Shown here: piece by piece, positions 17,107-26,123 of the stretch
Numbering within the stretch: position 1 is the first letter of the stretch
Layout: every line of letters begins with the position of its first letter
DNA from: Streptomyces sp. SUK 48
Lineage (GTDB): Bacteria > Actinomycetota > Actinomycetes > Streptomycetales > Streptomycetaceae
Reading direction: 5' to 3'
Assembly: GCF_009650765.1 (NCBI RefSeq)
Contig: NZ_CP045740.1
Span: 5,618,001-5,682,000 of the forward strand
DNA length: 64,000 nt
The notes under the pieces: generated by a model
Seen by the model: only the letters and a program-made list of their open reading frames with translations
The model's database searches: none
What the model was told of the DNA's origin: nothing
Translations under genes and position numbers: made by a program

Positions 17107-17708
17107 CGCGCCGCTCCGCCCCGCCCGCGATAGCCGAGGGCACGCTGCAAGGGGTCCTGCGGGGTGTCCCCGGACCCGCCGGGCCGGGCCCGGAACAGGG
17201 TGGCGAGCCGGTGCCCGAAGTCGTCCGCCTCGGCCTCGTCCGTCTCCCGGGACCCGTTGCGCGCGGCCACCGTGAGCGCGGTGTCCGGCCAGCCGGGCGC
17301 CTCGGCGAAGGCGCGGGCCGCCGCGTCACCGGCGAGGTGGTGGTGCCGGTGCCCGGCGTGCAGGTGCCACAACTCGTGTCCGAGAATGACCAGTTGCTGC
17401 ACGTCCTCGGCCCGGTCCTCCACGATGACCAGGTCGAAGTCGGCGAACTCCACCCACAGCCCGGTCACTTCGATCTCGTCCGGGAAGCGCTCGAAGCGCA
17501 GCTCCAGCGGCCGGCCGCCGCGCAGCGCGCTCATCTCCTCGCACAGCGCCCGGCACAACCCCCGTACGTCGTCGGGTGCTTCGGGCCGGGCGCGGACCGC
17601 CGAGGCCAGTTCGCCGGCGAGCGAACGCATGGCCGTGCCGGAGCCGCCGGGGCGTCGCAGTCGTGCGGTCAGCTGTGCCGCCCGCTGTCGCGCGCCCGCG
17701 ATGCCCAT
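17103..17708 (-). CDS. ImmA/IrrE-like zinc metallopeptidase (putative toxin component)
   Basis: A 201-residue protein with the zinc-protease motif HELWH in the helix QLVILGHELWHLHAGH (about residues 107-122) and a downstream EADDFGHRLA helix that can supply the third ligand. ImmA/IrrE-type proteases cleave a DNA-binding repressor, usually an XRE protein encoded beside them. No XRE gene is next to it here; instead the next gene, overlapping by 4 bp, is the membrane protein. AAGGGA precedes the ATG at good spacing. Annotation as a toxin of a toxin-antitoxin pair is common for this family but not demonstrated by the sequence. Confidence 0.85.
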   Translation of the reverse strand: MGIAGARQRAAQLTARLRRPGGSGTAMRSLAGELASAVRARPEAPDDVRGLCRALCEEMSALRGGRPLELRFERFPDEIEVTGLWVEFADFDLVIVEDRAEDVQQLVILGHELWHLHAGHRHHHLAGDAAARAFAEAPGWPDTALTVAARNGSRETDEAEADDFGHRLATLFRARPGGSGDTPQDPLQRALGYRGRGGAAR

Positions 17709-17793
17709 CCGTTCCCTTTCCCGCCGTCCGTCGCCGCCCCATCGAGCCTACGCGCCGGGATATGCCCACGTCACGCGATCCCGGGGGCGTGGT

Positions 17794-20739
17794 TCACGAC
17801 ACAACCAACCCTCCCGCGGCCTTGCCCAGCAGCGTCAGCCGGACCTCGCCCGGACCCGACAGCGTGGTGAACTCGGACAGCACGGCCAGCGCGAGCGTGT
17901 TCTCGCCGCGCGTCCGCAGCACCCCGTTGGGCAGCGCGAACGTGTGCTGCGGGCCCACGTTGTTGACGTACTGGCCCATGTTCCAGCCGTTGAGGAAGAT
18001 CTGCGCCCGGTAGGCCCGGTACGGGTCGTCCTGAAGGGTCAGCCCGATCGAGGCGTCCACATCGCCGGGCACGGCCAGCCGGAAGGACGTCCGGTACCAG
18101 GTCACCCCCTGGTACCGCTCGGCGCGCGGGAAGTCCACGGACTCCCAGTCGCCGTCCCGGAACCCCGGCAGATGCCAGCCCGAACGCTCGCCGTGCAGCC
18201 CGCCGTTGTTCAGCGGTCCGCGCACCGGGTCCGGGCGGCCCTCGCCCTGGATACGCCAACTCACCTTCGGCGAAGCCCCCTTGAAGACCGCCGCCGTGAG
18301 GCCCCGCGCGGCCTTGTGGGTGTCGTCCGCCTTGCCGTCCTGGTCGCGCTGCATCCGCCGGACCAGGACGGACAGCACATGCCGGCCGGGCGAGCGCAGC
18401 GCGTCGCGCACCGGGAACGCGGCCGTCTCCGACCAGGTCCCCTTGCGGATCGTGGCGGCGTCCGGCACCGGCATCCGGTGCGTGCCCAGCGGCTCCCCGT
18501 CCAGCCACGCCATCAACAGCCCCTGGGTGCCGGTGCTGTAGCCGAGCGCGACCTCCGAGATGTCGCCGGAGTCGTCGAAGACGCCCCGGTACCAGACGTC
18601 CCCGTAGTGGAAGCCGTAGTCGTCGGCGAACAGCACCGGCTGACCGTCCGGGACGGCCGACGTGCTGTACGACGTCTTCCTGTCCGCCCTCTTCCACGCC
18701 GAGTCGTCGTAGCTCGGGCCCACTTCGGGGTTCTCGCGGCACATCCGCCACTTCCCGAGCGCGGGCAGTCGGACCTCCGGTACCCGGGGCAGCATCTCGG
18801 TGGTCATCAGGCTGCCGGACATCGTCACCCGGGTGGCCAGCTTCCGCCCGTTCCACACCAGGCCGGAGATGCCGCGCGGCCCCCACACCTCCACGCTCGT
18901 CGGATCGGTGACGTCACCCGTCAAGTGCACCTCGGAGCCACGCAGTTCGACATGGCGCAGCAGCTGGGGGCCGTACACCAGCAGCGACCCGGACGGGGTG
19001 TCGTACGGGAACAGCCGTACGGAGGTGGCGTCGTCGGCGAAGAGGAGGAGCAGCGGGGTGCCGGTGTCGCCCTTCTCCACCAGCACGCGGATCAGCCCGC
19101 TCTGCCCGAGGGGCGCGTTCACATGCAGGCCCGAGTCGTCCACGCCCCAGGCGGCCTCCGGGTCGAGCCGCATGACGTCCGGGTCGGTGTCGCACTCCAG
19201 GACCAGCTCGGCCATCTCGCCCTTGCGGCCGGTGAACACGGCGACGTCCTGCCGTCCGGCGGTCAGGCACATGGCCGGCTGCACGGTCGCGTACTTCAGC
19301 TTCCGGCTGCCCAGCGACAGACCGGTGGCCAGCAGCTTGGCGTCCTTGCCCGGCACGGTGATCCGCACCCGCCCCTCGGCGGTGGGCAGATCGGCGGCCA
19401 CCGGCTCGGCCGCGTCGTTGCGCGCGATGTACACATGGGCGCCGGTGTCCGGGTTGGTCAGGTGGTAGACCTTCAGCCCCTTGACGCGCACCTCCGCCGC
19501 GCGGTCCAGCTTGGCGAAGTCGGGAACGCGTTGCAGCAGATGCCCGAGCTGGTGCATCGGGGCGATCTTCGCGGTGACGTTGCGGGCCTCGTCGATCGCG
19601 GCGCCGTAGTCGTACGACGTGTAGACGACCGGCGCGGGCAGCCAGCCCCAGGAGGTGCCGCCGAAGGTCATGTAGACGTTGTGCAGCGTGATGCCGTTGG
19701 CCAGGTTGGTCAGGTAGAAGCGGCGCTCGTAGGCGGAGTCCCGGGTGCGTCGGGCCTCGGCGTACCCCTTGCCGTCGTAGAAGGAACCGCCCCACGGGTC
19801 GAACCAGCCGCCGCCGAACTCCGGCACGAACCCGGGCGTGGCGGGCGAGGCGCTGGCGCCGCCCTTCGCCCCGCCGGGCCCGAACGTCCCCCAGTCCGGC
19901 GGGGTCTGGGACGGCGAGGGGTACCCGTCGAAGCCGTACAGCCAACCGCCGCGCTCGCCACCGGTGTCGAAGGAGCCGGGCTTCCAGTACCCGTTGCGCC
20001 CCTTGTCGTTGTGGAAGAGGGGCACGTCGATGCCGTCGGCGCGCACCTTCTTGTACAGGTGGGACATGTAGGCGCGGCTGTCCGCCGACTCCACGTGGGC
20101 GTCGAACTCGTTCTCGATCTGGTAGAGCAGCACGGTGCCCTTGCCCTGCGTGAACAGATGCTCGCGGGCGATCCTGTTCACCCGCGTCAGCCACTCGTCC
20201 ACATGGCCGAGGTACGTCGGGTCGGCGGAACGGGCCCGGCCCTTCGTCGCGGTCAGCCAGCCGGGGAAGCCGCCGCCGTCCACCTCGGCGTTGATGTACG
20301 GGCCCGGGCGCAGGATGACGTAGAGCCCGGTCTCGGCGGCCGTGCGCAGGAACCGGCCCAGGTCGCGGACGCCGGAGAAGTCGTACGAGCCCGGGGCGGG
20401 GGAGTGGTAGTTCCAGGCGACGTAGACGCTCACCGCGTTGTAGCCGTGCGCGCGCATCTTCTGCAGCACGTCCCGCCACAGGGCGGGGCTCGGCAGCCGG
20501 AAGGGGTGCAGTTCGCCGGACCACACGACCAGTCGTCTGCCGTCCACCAGCAGGGAGTAGCGGTCGTACCCGATGGTGTGGTGCTCGCCGTCCGCGCGCG
20601 GCGGCGCGGGCATCGGGCCGGTCGGCACGCTGCGGGCCGCGTACGCCGAGGGCGCCCCGGTTCCGCCGCTGCCGCCCAGGGCGAGGCCGAGCGCGGCCGA
20701 GCCGGACAGGGCACTGAAGGTACGTCTGCTGAGCGCCAA
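17794..20739 (-). CDS. Tat-exported GH35 beta-galactosidase
   Basis: A 981-residue glycoside hydrolase of family 35. The start is a TTG with GGGAGGA 7 nt upstream; it is preferred because the signal peptide (ALSRRTFSALSG, a twin-arginine motif, then a hydrophobic stretch to SAYA) begins right there. The catalytic pair expected for the family is present: acid/base E211 in QIENEFDA and nucleophile E307 in VPEFGGGWF. The TIM barrel runs from about residue 50 to 360, followed by beta-sandwich domains with jelly-roll carbohydrate-binding features (LTLQDDPYRAYRAQIFLNGWNMGQY). It should release terminal galactose from extracellular polysaccharide. It is divergent from the Rrf2-type regulator gene 75 bp away. 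Confidence 0.92.
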   Translation of the reverse strand: MALSRRTFSALSGSAALGLALGGSGGTGAPSAYAARSVPTGPMPAPPRADGEHHTIGYDRYSLLVDGRRLVVWSGELHPFRLPSPALWRDVLQKMRAHGYNAVSVYVAWNYHSPAPGSYDFSGVRDLGRFLRTAAETGLYVILRPGPYINAEVDGGGFPGWLTATKGRARSADPTYLGHVDEWLTRVNRIAREHLFTQGKGTVLLYQIENEFDAHVESADSRAYMSHLYKKVRADGIDVPLFHNDKGRNGYWKPGSFDTGGERGGWLYGFDGYPSPSQTPPDWGTFGPGGAKGGASASPATPGFVPEFGGGWFDPWGGSFYDGKGYAEARRTRDSAYERRFYLTNLANGITLHNVYMTFGGTSWGWLPAPVVYTSYDYGAAIDEARNVTAKIAPMHQLGHLLQRVPDFAKLDRAAEVRVKGLKVYHLTNPDTGAHVYIARNDAAEPVAADLPTAEGRVRITVPGKDAKLLATGLSLGSRKLKYATVQPAMCLTAGRQDVAVFTGRKGEMAELVLECDTDPDVMRLDPEAAWGVDDSGLHVNAPLGQSGLIRVLVEKGDTGTPLLLLFADDATSVRLFPYDTPSGSLLVYGPQLLRHVELRGSEVHLTGDVTDPTSVEVWGPRGISGLVWNGRKLATRVTMSGSLMTTEMLPRVPEVRLPALGKWRMCRENPEVGPSYDDSAWKRADRKTSYSTSAVPDGQPVLFADDYGFHYGDVWYRGVFDDSGDISEVALGYSTGTQGLLMAWLDGEPLGTHRMPVPDAATIRKGTWSETAAFPVRDALRSPGRHVLSVLVRRMQRDQDGKADDTHKAARGLTAAVFKGASPKVSWRIQGEGRPDPVRGPLNNGGLHGERSGWHLPGFRDGDWESVDFPRAERYQGVTWYRTSFRLAVPGDVDASIGLTLQDDPYRAYRAQIFLNGWNMGQYVNNVGPQHTFALPNGVLRTRGENTLALAVLSEFTTLSGPGEVRLTLLGKAAGGLVVS

Positions 20740-20814
20740 GGTGGGTCCTCCCGGCGGTCTTACGGGGCGCGGGTTCCGGCCATTCTCCACGCGAGGACGT
20801 CCCACAATGGATTC

Positions 20815-21273
20815 ATGAGGATCTCGGCACGGGCGGATTACGCGGTACGGGCGGTACTGGAGCTGGCCGTACGGCAGGGTAACGGGCCGGTGAAGGCAGA
20901 GGAAATCGCGGCCGCGCAGGGCATCCCGCACAAGTTCCTGGAGGGCATCCTCGGCGACCTGCGGCGCGCCGGGATCGTGGACAGCCGGCGCGGCGGGGGC
21001 GGCGGCTACCGGCTCGCCCGCGCGGCCACGGCGATCACCGTGGCCGATGTCATCCGGGGCGTGGACGGCCCGATCGTCTCCGTCCGCGGCGAACGCCCGA
21101 CGGGCCTCACCTACACCGGCACGGCCGAACCCCTGCTCCCGCTGTGGATCGCCCTGCGCGCGGGCGTCCGCCGCATCCTGGAGGGCGTGACGCTCGCGGA
21201 CCTCGCCTCGGGCACCCTGCCGGACCCGGTCCGGGCGCTGGTGGCGGAACCGGCGGCGTGGGAGAACCCGTAG
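20815..21273 (+). CDS. Rrf2-family transcriptional regulator without cysteines
   Basis: A 152-residue Rrf2-type winged-helix protein: MRISARADYAVRAVLELA, the recognition region GIPHKFLEGILGDLRRAGIV, and the wing SRRGGGGGYRLARAA. Many Rrf2 proteins (IscR, NsrR, RsrR) bind an Fe-S cluster through three cysteines; this one has no cysteine at all, so it cannot. No Shine-Dalgarno sequence is seen; CACAAT ends 7 nt before the ATG and could be a -10 for a leaderless mRNA. Divergence from the GH35 gene makes that gene a likely target. Confidence 0.9.
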   Translation: MRISARADYAVRAVLELAVRQGNGPVKAEEIAAAQGIPHKFLEGILGDLRRAGIVDSRRGGGGGYRLARAATAITVADVIRGVDGPIVSVRGERPTGLTYTGTAEPLLPLWIALRAGVRRILEGVTLADLASGTLPDPVRALVAEPAAWENP

Positions 21274-21274
21274 C

Positions 21275-21297
21275 GCCGGCCGGGGCCTTGGGCCGGC
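21275..21297. terminator. Hairpin between convergent Rrf2 and Lrp genes
   Basis: GCCGGCC (21275-21281) pairs with GGCCGGC (21291-21297) around a 9-nt loop in the 31-bp gap between two convergent stops. There is no U tract, which is usual for Streptomyces terminators. It probably works in both directions. Confidence 0.55.
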
Positions 21298-21304
21298 CCG
21301 GTCC

Positions 21305-22351
21305 TCACCCCTTCGGGCCGCGGGGCCGCTCCCCGCGGCCCGTGCCCGGCGGGCGGACGTAGGGCCCCGGGGCGGGCGTGAGGCGCCCCCCGGTGATCAG
21401 GGAACCGGCCTGCTTCAAGCCGCGGGCGCGGATGCTCACCTCGTAGCCGTCGATGTCCGGGATCGACGCGATCCGCCGGGTCAGGACGCGGTAGAGGTCG
21501 TCGGTGTCACGGCAGATGGCGACGGCCATGATGTTGTGCGGCCCGCTGATGGCACCGGCGAAGGCGATCTGGTCGTGCCGGGCGATCTCCTCGCCGACCG
21601 CCTCCAGGCGGTGCGGCGGGACACGCAGCCAGAGCGTGGCGTGCAGATGGTGCCCGAGCAGTTCGGGGAGCAGGTCCACGTCGTAGGAGAGGGTGCCGGA
21701 CTCCTCCAGCGCCGCCAGCCGGCGCAGGACCCGGCCCTTGCTCCAGCCCGTCTCGGTCGCCAGCCGGGCATGGGTGGCACGGCCGTCCTCGGCGAGCGCG
21801 GCGAGCAGCGGCCGGTCCTCGTCCGTGATCTCCCGGTACGGCCCCGCCGGGGGTTCGGTGCCGGCGGTCAGCAGGGCCTGCTGCTCCGGGGTCAGAAGGC
21901 CGCCGTAGCCGTTCCATTCGGCGGACAGCCCGGTGCCGAAGTCGTGCAGGATCATGTCGATGTGCAGGTTCAGCACGGCCGAGGTGCGGGGGAGTTCCTT
22001 CAGCAGGACGGTGTCCCCGGATTCGCCCACCGAGGAGCGCAGCAGGCAGATGATCTCCGAGCCGCCCGAGGCGAGCCGTGCGTACGACACCTCGGGGCGG
22101 CGCGCCAGGGCCTCGGCCAGCGCCCCCACCCGGTCGGGCCGGCAGGCGATCCGGGCGACCCACTCGACCTGCCCGTACGAGGCCGGCGCGACCCGGCCGT
22201 GGACGCGGACCACACCGCTGCGCACCAGCGCCTGGTAGCGACGGGCGACGGTCTGCTCCGAGGCGCCCACGGCCTCGGCGATCCGGGCGAAGGGGGCACG
22301 GGCCGAGCACTGGAGGGCGCGGATGATCTGTCGGTCCATGGCATCGGGCAT
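21305..22351 (-). CDS. Lrp/AsnC-family regulator with two tandem units
   Basis: A 348-residue double AsnC/Lrp protein. An HTH lies at each half: IIRALQCSARAPFARIAEAVGASEQTVARRYQ near the start and LLAALAEDGRATHARLATETGWSKGRVLRR near residues 178-210. Each is followed by a RAM-like ligand domain (the second ends LTRRIASIPDIDGYEVSIRARGL). Two fused units mean a dimer would resemble the usual tetramer-type arrangement. It is divergent from the MFS gene with a gap of about 125 bp, so it probably controls that pump in response to a small molecule. Starts at codons 1 (used) and 5 are both possible. Confidence 0.9.
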   Translation of the reverse strand: MPDAMDRQIIRALQCSARAPFARIAEAVGASEQTVARRYQALVRSGVVRVHGRVAPASYGQVEWVARIACRPDRVGALAEALARRPEVSYARLASGGSEIICLLRSSVGESGDTVLLKELPRTSAVLNLHIDMILHDFGTGLSAEWNGYGGLLTPEQQALLTAGTEPPAGPYREITDEDRPLLAALAEDGRATHARLATETGWSKGRVLRRLAALEESGTLSYDVDLLPELLGHHLHATLWLRVPPHRLEAVGEEIARHDQIAFAGAISGPHNIMAVAICRDTDDLYRVLTRRIASIPDIDGYEVSIRARGLKQAGSLITGGRLTPAPGPYVRPPGTGRGERPRGPKG

Positions 22352-22476
22352 GAGTGGATCGTGCCATGAATGGGCCGGCTATGGAGGTTTTGGACCGGGG
22401 AGAGCGGGTGGGTTGGAGCAGGGTCCGGTGGTCGCCGAGGGTGAGGGCCGTACCCATGGAAAGGACGCGTGTTCCC

Positions 22477-23991
22477 ATGCGCAAGTGGCTGCCCCTCCTG
22501 GCGGTCTGTCTCGGCTCGTTCATGCTGCTGATCGACGTCACCATCGTGAATGTCGCCCTCCCCGACATGTCCCTCGCCCTGCACAGCACGTTCGCCTCGC
22601 TGCAATGGGTGATCGACGCCTACGCCCTGGCCCTCGCCGTGGTGCTGCTCGGTGTGGGAGCGCTCGCCGACCTGACCGGGCACCGGCGCGTCTACCTGGG
22701 CGGCCTCGTGGCCTTCGCGCTCGCCTCCGCGGTGTGCGGCGCGGCGCCGAACCCGGGCCTGCTGATCGCCGCCCGTGCCGTGCAGGGGCTGGGCGGTGCC
22801 GCGATGTTCGCGACCGCCTTCCCGCTGCTGAACGCCTCCTACCAGGGGCGTGACCGGGGCACCGCGTACGGCGTGTGGGGCGCGGTCTCCGGCGCCGCCG
22901 CCGCGGTCGGCCCCGTCCTCGGCGGTCTGCTCACCGAGGCCGTCGACTGGCGGTGGATCTTCTACGTCAACATCCCGATCAGCGTGGTGGCGGTCCTGCT
23001 CGCGGTGAAGGCCCTCTCCGCGGACCGGCCCACGCCCGGGCGCCGGCCCGACTGGACGGGAACCGCGCTGTTCACCGTGGCCGCCTCGGCCCTCGTCCTG
23101 GCGGTGATCCGCGCCCAGGAGCACGGCTGGACCTCCGGCCCGGTGCTGGGCCTGTTCGCCCTCGCGGTCGTCGCCTTCGTCGTCTTCCTGGCCGTCCAGG
23201 TCCGCTCGTCGCACGCGATGCTCGACCTGTCCCTGTTCCGCAGCCGCTCGTTCACCGGGATCATGATCGCGTCGCTGACGGTGAACGTCGCGGCGTTCGC
23301 GATGCTCGCCTACACCTCGATCTGGCTTCAGTCCCTGCTCGGCCTGACTCCGCTGGAGGCGGGCCTGACCGGACTGCCGCTGTCCGTCGCCTCGTTCTTC
23401 ACCTCGCTGGTCGTCGGCCGCTTCCTGCACGGCGCCCGCCCGCAGCTGCTGATAGGCGTGGGCATGGTGCTGATCGGCGCCGGCGCCCTGGCCGAGAGCC
23501 TGCTGATCGGCGCGGGCTCCGGCTGGACGGCGCTGATCGTCGGCTACGCGGTGATCGGCGTCGGTGTCGGCGCCACGCTGCCCACGCTGGGCTCCTCGGC
23601 GACCGCGGCGGTGGGCTGGCAGCGGGCCGGGATGGCCGCGGGCGCGACCAACAGCGCGCGCCAGCTGGGCCACGCCATCGGCATCGCCGTCCTCGGCAGC
23701 GTCTTCGCGTCCTCGTCGGCCGCGTGGCTCACCGACCACCACGTCCGGGGCGCCTCCGGCCTCGGCCGGGCCCTCTCCGGGGGCGGTGCCGGACACGTCC
23801 TGGCCGCCACCCCGGCCGCCGGCCGCGCCGAGCTGGCCGAAGCCCTGCACGGCGCCGCGGCGCACGCCCTGCGGGCCGGCTTCACCGTCGCCGGAGTCGT
23901 GGGCCTGGTCGCCGGTCTCCTGGCCCTGATCCTGATGCGCCCCGAGCGGGTCGCCCCGGTGGTGGAACCGGCGGTCGTCGCCCACGCCTGA
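22477..23991 (+). CDS. MFS drug/metabolite exporter (DHA2-like, 14 TM)
   Basis: A 504-residue major facilitator protein starting MRKWLPLLAVCLGSFMLLIDVTIVNVALPDM, the classic first helix of 14-helix DHA2 exporters, with the antiporter motif C around RGTAYGVWGAVSGAAAAVGPVLGG. It ends with a Lys/Arg-poor tail after the last helix (GVVGLVAGLLALILM). AAGGA 11 nt before this ATG supports the start; an ATG seven codons earlier is possible. The divergent Lrp-type gene suggests ligand-controlled export. No terminator is obvious after it, only a run of nine C. Confidence 0.92.
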   Translation: MRKWLPLLAVCLGSFMLLIDVTIVNVALPDMSLALHSTFASLQWVIDAYALALAVVLLGVGALADLTGHRRVYLGGLVAFALASAVCGAAPNPGLLIAARAVQGLGGAAMFATAFPLLNASYQGRDRGTAYGVWGAVSGAAAAVGPVLGGLLTEAVDWRWIFYVNIPISVVAVLLAVKALSADRPTPGRRPDWTGTALFTVAASALVLAVIRAQEHGWTSGPVLGLFALAVVAFVVFLAVQVRSSHAMLDLSLFRSRSFTGIMIASLTVNVAAFAMLAYTSIWLQSLLGLTPLEAGLTGLPLSVASFFTSLVVGRFLHGARPQLLIGVGMVLIGAGALAESLLIGAGSGWTALIVGYAVIGVGVGATLPTLGSSATAAVGWQRAGMAAGATNSARQLGHAIGIAVLGSVFASSSAAWLTDHHVRGASGLGRALSGGGAGHVLAATPAAGRAELAEALHGAAAHALRAGFTVAGVVGLVAGLLALILMRPERVAPVVEPAVVAHA

Positions 23992-24146
23992 CCGGGCGGC
24001 ACCACCCCCCCCCGCCCCGCCCCGGACACGTGACCCCGGCTCCGCCGCTCACCGAGTCCGGGCGCGGGGCGGCGCCTTTCGAGAATGTTTTCGATCTCGC
24101 ACCAAACCTTCACAGCGGTGCCTAGGAACGTGACGCGCGTCGACCC

Positions 24147-24161
24147 TAGTCTTCCGGGCTC
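24147..24161 (+). promoter_or_regulatory. -10 box for a probably leaderless transcript of the SCO2400-type gene
   Basis: TAGTCT (24147-24152) ends 9 nt before the ATG and no Shine-Dalgarno sequence lies between them. A start site 6-9 nt after the box would fall on or next to the ATG. I see no convincing -35. Confidence 0.5.
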
Positions 24162-24836
24162 ATGGACTACTGCCTCCCGTGCCGACGGCACCTCAACGGC
24201 GCCCTGGTCTGCCCGGGGTGCGGCACACCGGCCGAGCGCATACCCGGTCCGGCGGCGGCGGAGCCGGAGCCCGGGGCCTTTGCGCAGGGACCGGCGGACG
24301 GACGCCCGGAAGGGGAGCCGGCACCGGGCCGGGCGGAGCGGCGGAGCCGTAAGGCCGCCGCGCACCGGCGACGGCGTCGCCGTACCGTCCTCCTCGCCGC
24401 CGGGTTCCTGCTCGCGGCCGGCGGCCTCGGCCTCGCCGAACTCGGCACCGACGCGCCGCTGCCCTTCACCGGCGGCGGCACGGCCACCGTCAAGGACACC
24501 TCGGCCGACGACGGCGACTCCTCCACCCCCTCGGGTCGTACGACCGCTCCGCCGCGGGTCACCGTCGTCTCGGCGGCCTCCGGCGCGACCGCCTCCGCCG
24601 GCGGCTCCCCGTCGGCGAGTGCCTCCGGCCCGCCCTCCCCCTCCGCCGCCACCGGTACGACGAAGCCGCCACCCCCCGCCACCACCGGCCCCGGCGCGCC
24701 CGTCACCGCCCCCACCACCGCGCCCGCGACCGGGCCGACCGCCGTACCCCCCACCACCGCCCCCGCGACCTCCGCCCCGCCCCCGGCACCCTCCCCGACC
24801 CGCACCTGCGACCGCTTCCTGTGGTGGTGCGCCTGA
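24162..24836 (+). CDS. SCO2400-type protein: zinc ribbon, Arg-rich stretch, one TM helix, Pro/Thr-rich tail
   Basis: A 224-residue Streptomyces-type protein of unknown function. It begins with a mini zinc ribbon, MDYCLPCRR...VCPGCGT, with C4/C7 and C17/C20 as likely ligands. A basic segment ([15 protein letters not shown]) precedes a single hydrophobic helix (TVLLAAGFLLAAGGLGLAEL, about 73-92). The rest is a long Pro/Thr/Ser/Ala-rich region ending TCDRFLWWCA, whose two cysteines could form a disulfide. By the positive-inside rule the ribbon would be cytoplasmic and the tail outside. This is the arrangement of proteins annotated as the SCO2400 family. Confidence 0.85.
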   Translation: MDYCLPCRRHLNGALVCPGCGTPAERIPGPAAAEPEPGAFAQGPADGRPEGEPAPGRAERRSRKAAAHRRRRRRTVLLAAGFLLAAGGLGLAELGTDAPLPFTGGGTATVKDTSADDGDSSTPSGRTTAPPRVTVVSAASGATASAGGSPSASASGPPSPSAATGTTKPPPPATTGPGAPVTAPTTAPATGPTAVPPTTAPATSAPPPAPSPTRTCDRFLWWCA

Positions 24837-24952
24837 TCAGGGCCGCCTGAATTGCGCCTCTTTCATGCCATCGGCCGTTCGGGGCATCGATGACACCGAA
24901 GGACCTTCGCGGCGGTTGTGTCGTTACAGGGACAGGTTCTGAAGGAGAGCGG

Positions 24953-26113
24953 ATGACGCAGGACATCGCCGTGCGCGGCACGGTCGCCGAGGGTTTCGAG
25001 GCGGTACGCGAGGAATTCGCCGCGTTAGTCGCGGACGAACGGGACGACTACGAGGGCCAGTTGTGCGCTTATGTGCGCGGGCGGTGCGTGGTGGACCTGT
25101 GGGCGGGCGAGACCGGGGCCGGTGACGCGCTGTACGGCGTGTTCTCGGCCACCAAGGGCGCAGCCCACCTGGTCACGGCGCTGCTGGCGCAGGACGGCAC
25201 GCTGGAGCTGGATCGCAAAGTCACGTACTACTGGCCGGAGTTCGGGGCCGAGGGCAAGGGCGAGCTGACCCTGAGGGACCTGCTCGCGCACCGGGCCGGA
25301 CTGGTCGGCACGGACACCGGGTTCACCCGCGCGGAGCTCGCGGACGACCGTGCGATCGCCGAACACCTCGCCGACCAGCGGCCGTTCTGGCGCCCGGGCG
25401 CCGCGTTCGGCTACCACGCCCTGGTCATCGGCGCGTTGACGGGCGAGGTGGTGCGCCGGGCGACGGGCCGGACGATCCAGGACCTGTACGAGGACCGGGT
25501 CCGCGCCCCCTACGGCCTCGACTTCCACCTGGGCCTGCCCGCCACCGCCGGCCCCCGCTTCCGTGCCCCCCGGCCGCTGCTCCCCACCCCCGGACAGCAG
25601 GCGCTCATCGACGCCTCGCCGCGCGGCCCGCACACCCTGGAGGCGATCGCCTTCAACCGGCACGGCGCCGAACCCACCGATCTGGAGCGGCTGTACGAGG
25701 ACCCGCTGATCCGCGCCAAGGGCCCCGCCTCGGCGGGCGGGATCGCCTCCGCGCGGGGGCTCGCGCGGATGTACGCGGCGATGATCGGGGAGGTCGACGG
25801 CAAGGCGCCGCTGCTGAAGACGGACACCGTCGCCGAGTTCGGCCGGATCCACTCGGCCGGCTACGACCTCGTCACCCGCGACCACCGGTCCTTCGGCCTC
25901 GGCTTCCAGGCCACCGCCGACCTCTGGCACCCCTTCCTGGGCGCCGGCTCCGTGGGCCACAGCGGCGCCAACGGCACCCAGGCGTTCGCCGACCCGCACG
26001 CCGCACTGGCGTACGGGTACACCCGGCGGCGCTTCACCTTCCCGCACGGGGCCGCGCCGGAGAACGACCGGCTGGTACGGGCGGTGCACCGGGCGGCGAC
26101 GGCCGTCGGGTGA
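24953..26113 (+). CDS. Beta-lactamase-fold serine hydrolase (class C-like esterase/peptidase)
   Basis: A 386-residue cytoplasmic serine hydrolase of the EstB/class C beta-lactamase fold. SxxK is S65-A-T-K68 in GVFSATKGAAH; the Tyr motif appears as FGYHALVIG (YxA rather than YxN), and the HSGANG turn takes the place of the KTG box. Such enzymes are mostly esterases. GAAGGAGA lies 5 nt before the chosen ATG (MTQDIAVRG); an upstream ATG would give an odd basic extension. A good hairpin terminator follows. Confidence 0.9.
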   Translation: MTQDIAVRGTVAEGFEAVREEFAALVADERDDYEGQLCAYVRGRCVVDLWAGETGAGDALYGVFSATKGAAHLVTALLAQDGTLELDRKVTYYWPEFGAEGKGELTLRDLLAHRAGLVGTDTGFTRAELADDRAIAEHLADQRPFWRPGAAFGYHALVIGALTGEVVRRATGRTIQDLYEDRVRAPYGLDFHLGLPATAGPRFRAPRPLLPTPGQQALIDASPRGPHTLEAIAFNRHGAEPTDLERLYEDPLIRAKGPASAGGIASARGLARMYAAMIGEVDGKAPLLKTDTVAEFGRIHSAGYDLVTRDHRSFGLGFQATADLWHPFLGAGSVGHSGANGTQAFADPHAALAYGYTRRRFTFPHGAAPENDRLVRAVHRAATAVG

Positions 26114-26123
26114 CGCCCCTTCC

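Noticed and set aside
17164..20814. Upstream extension of the Rrf2 frame over 3.6 kb
   Set aside because: It is antisense to the GH35 and ImmA genes; the Rrf2 family start at 20815 fits exactly.
24005..24013. Run of nine C after the first MFS gene as a terminator or phase-variable tract
   Set aside because: It is intergenic with no coding frame affected, and no stem accompanies it.
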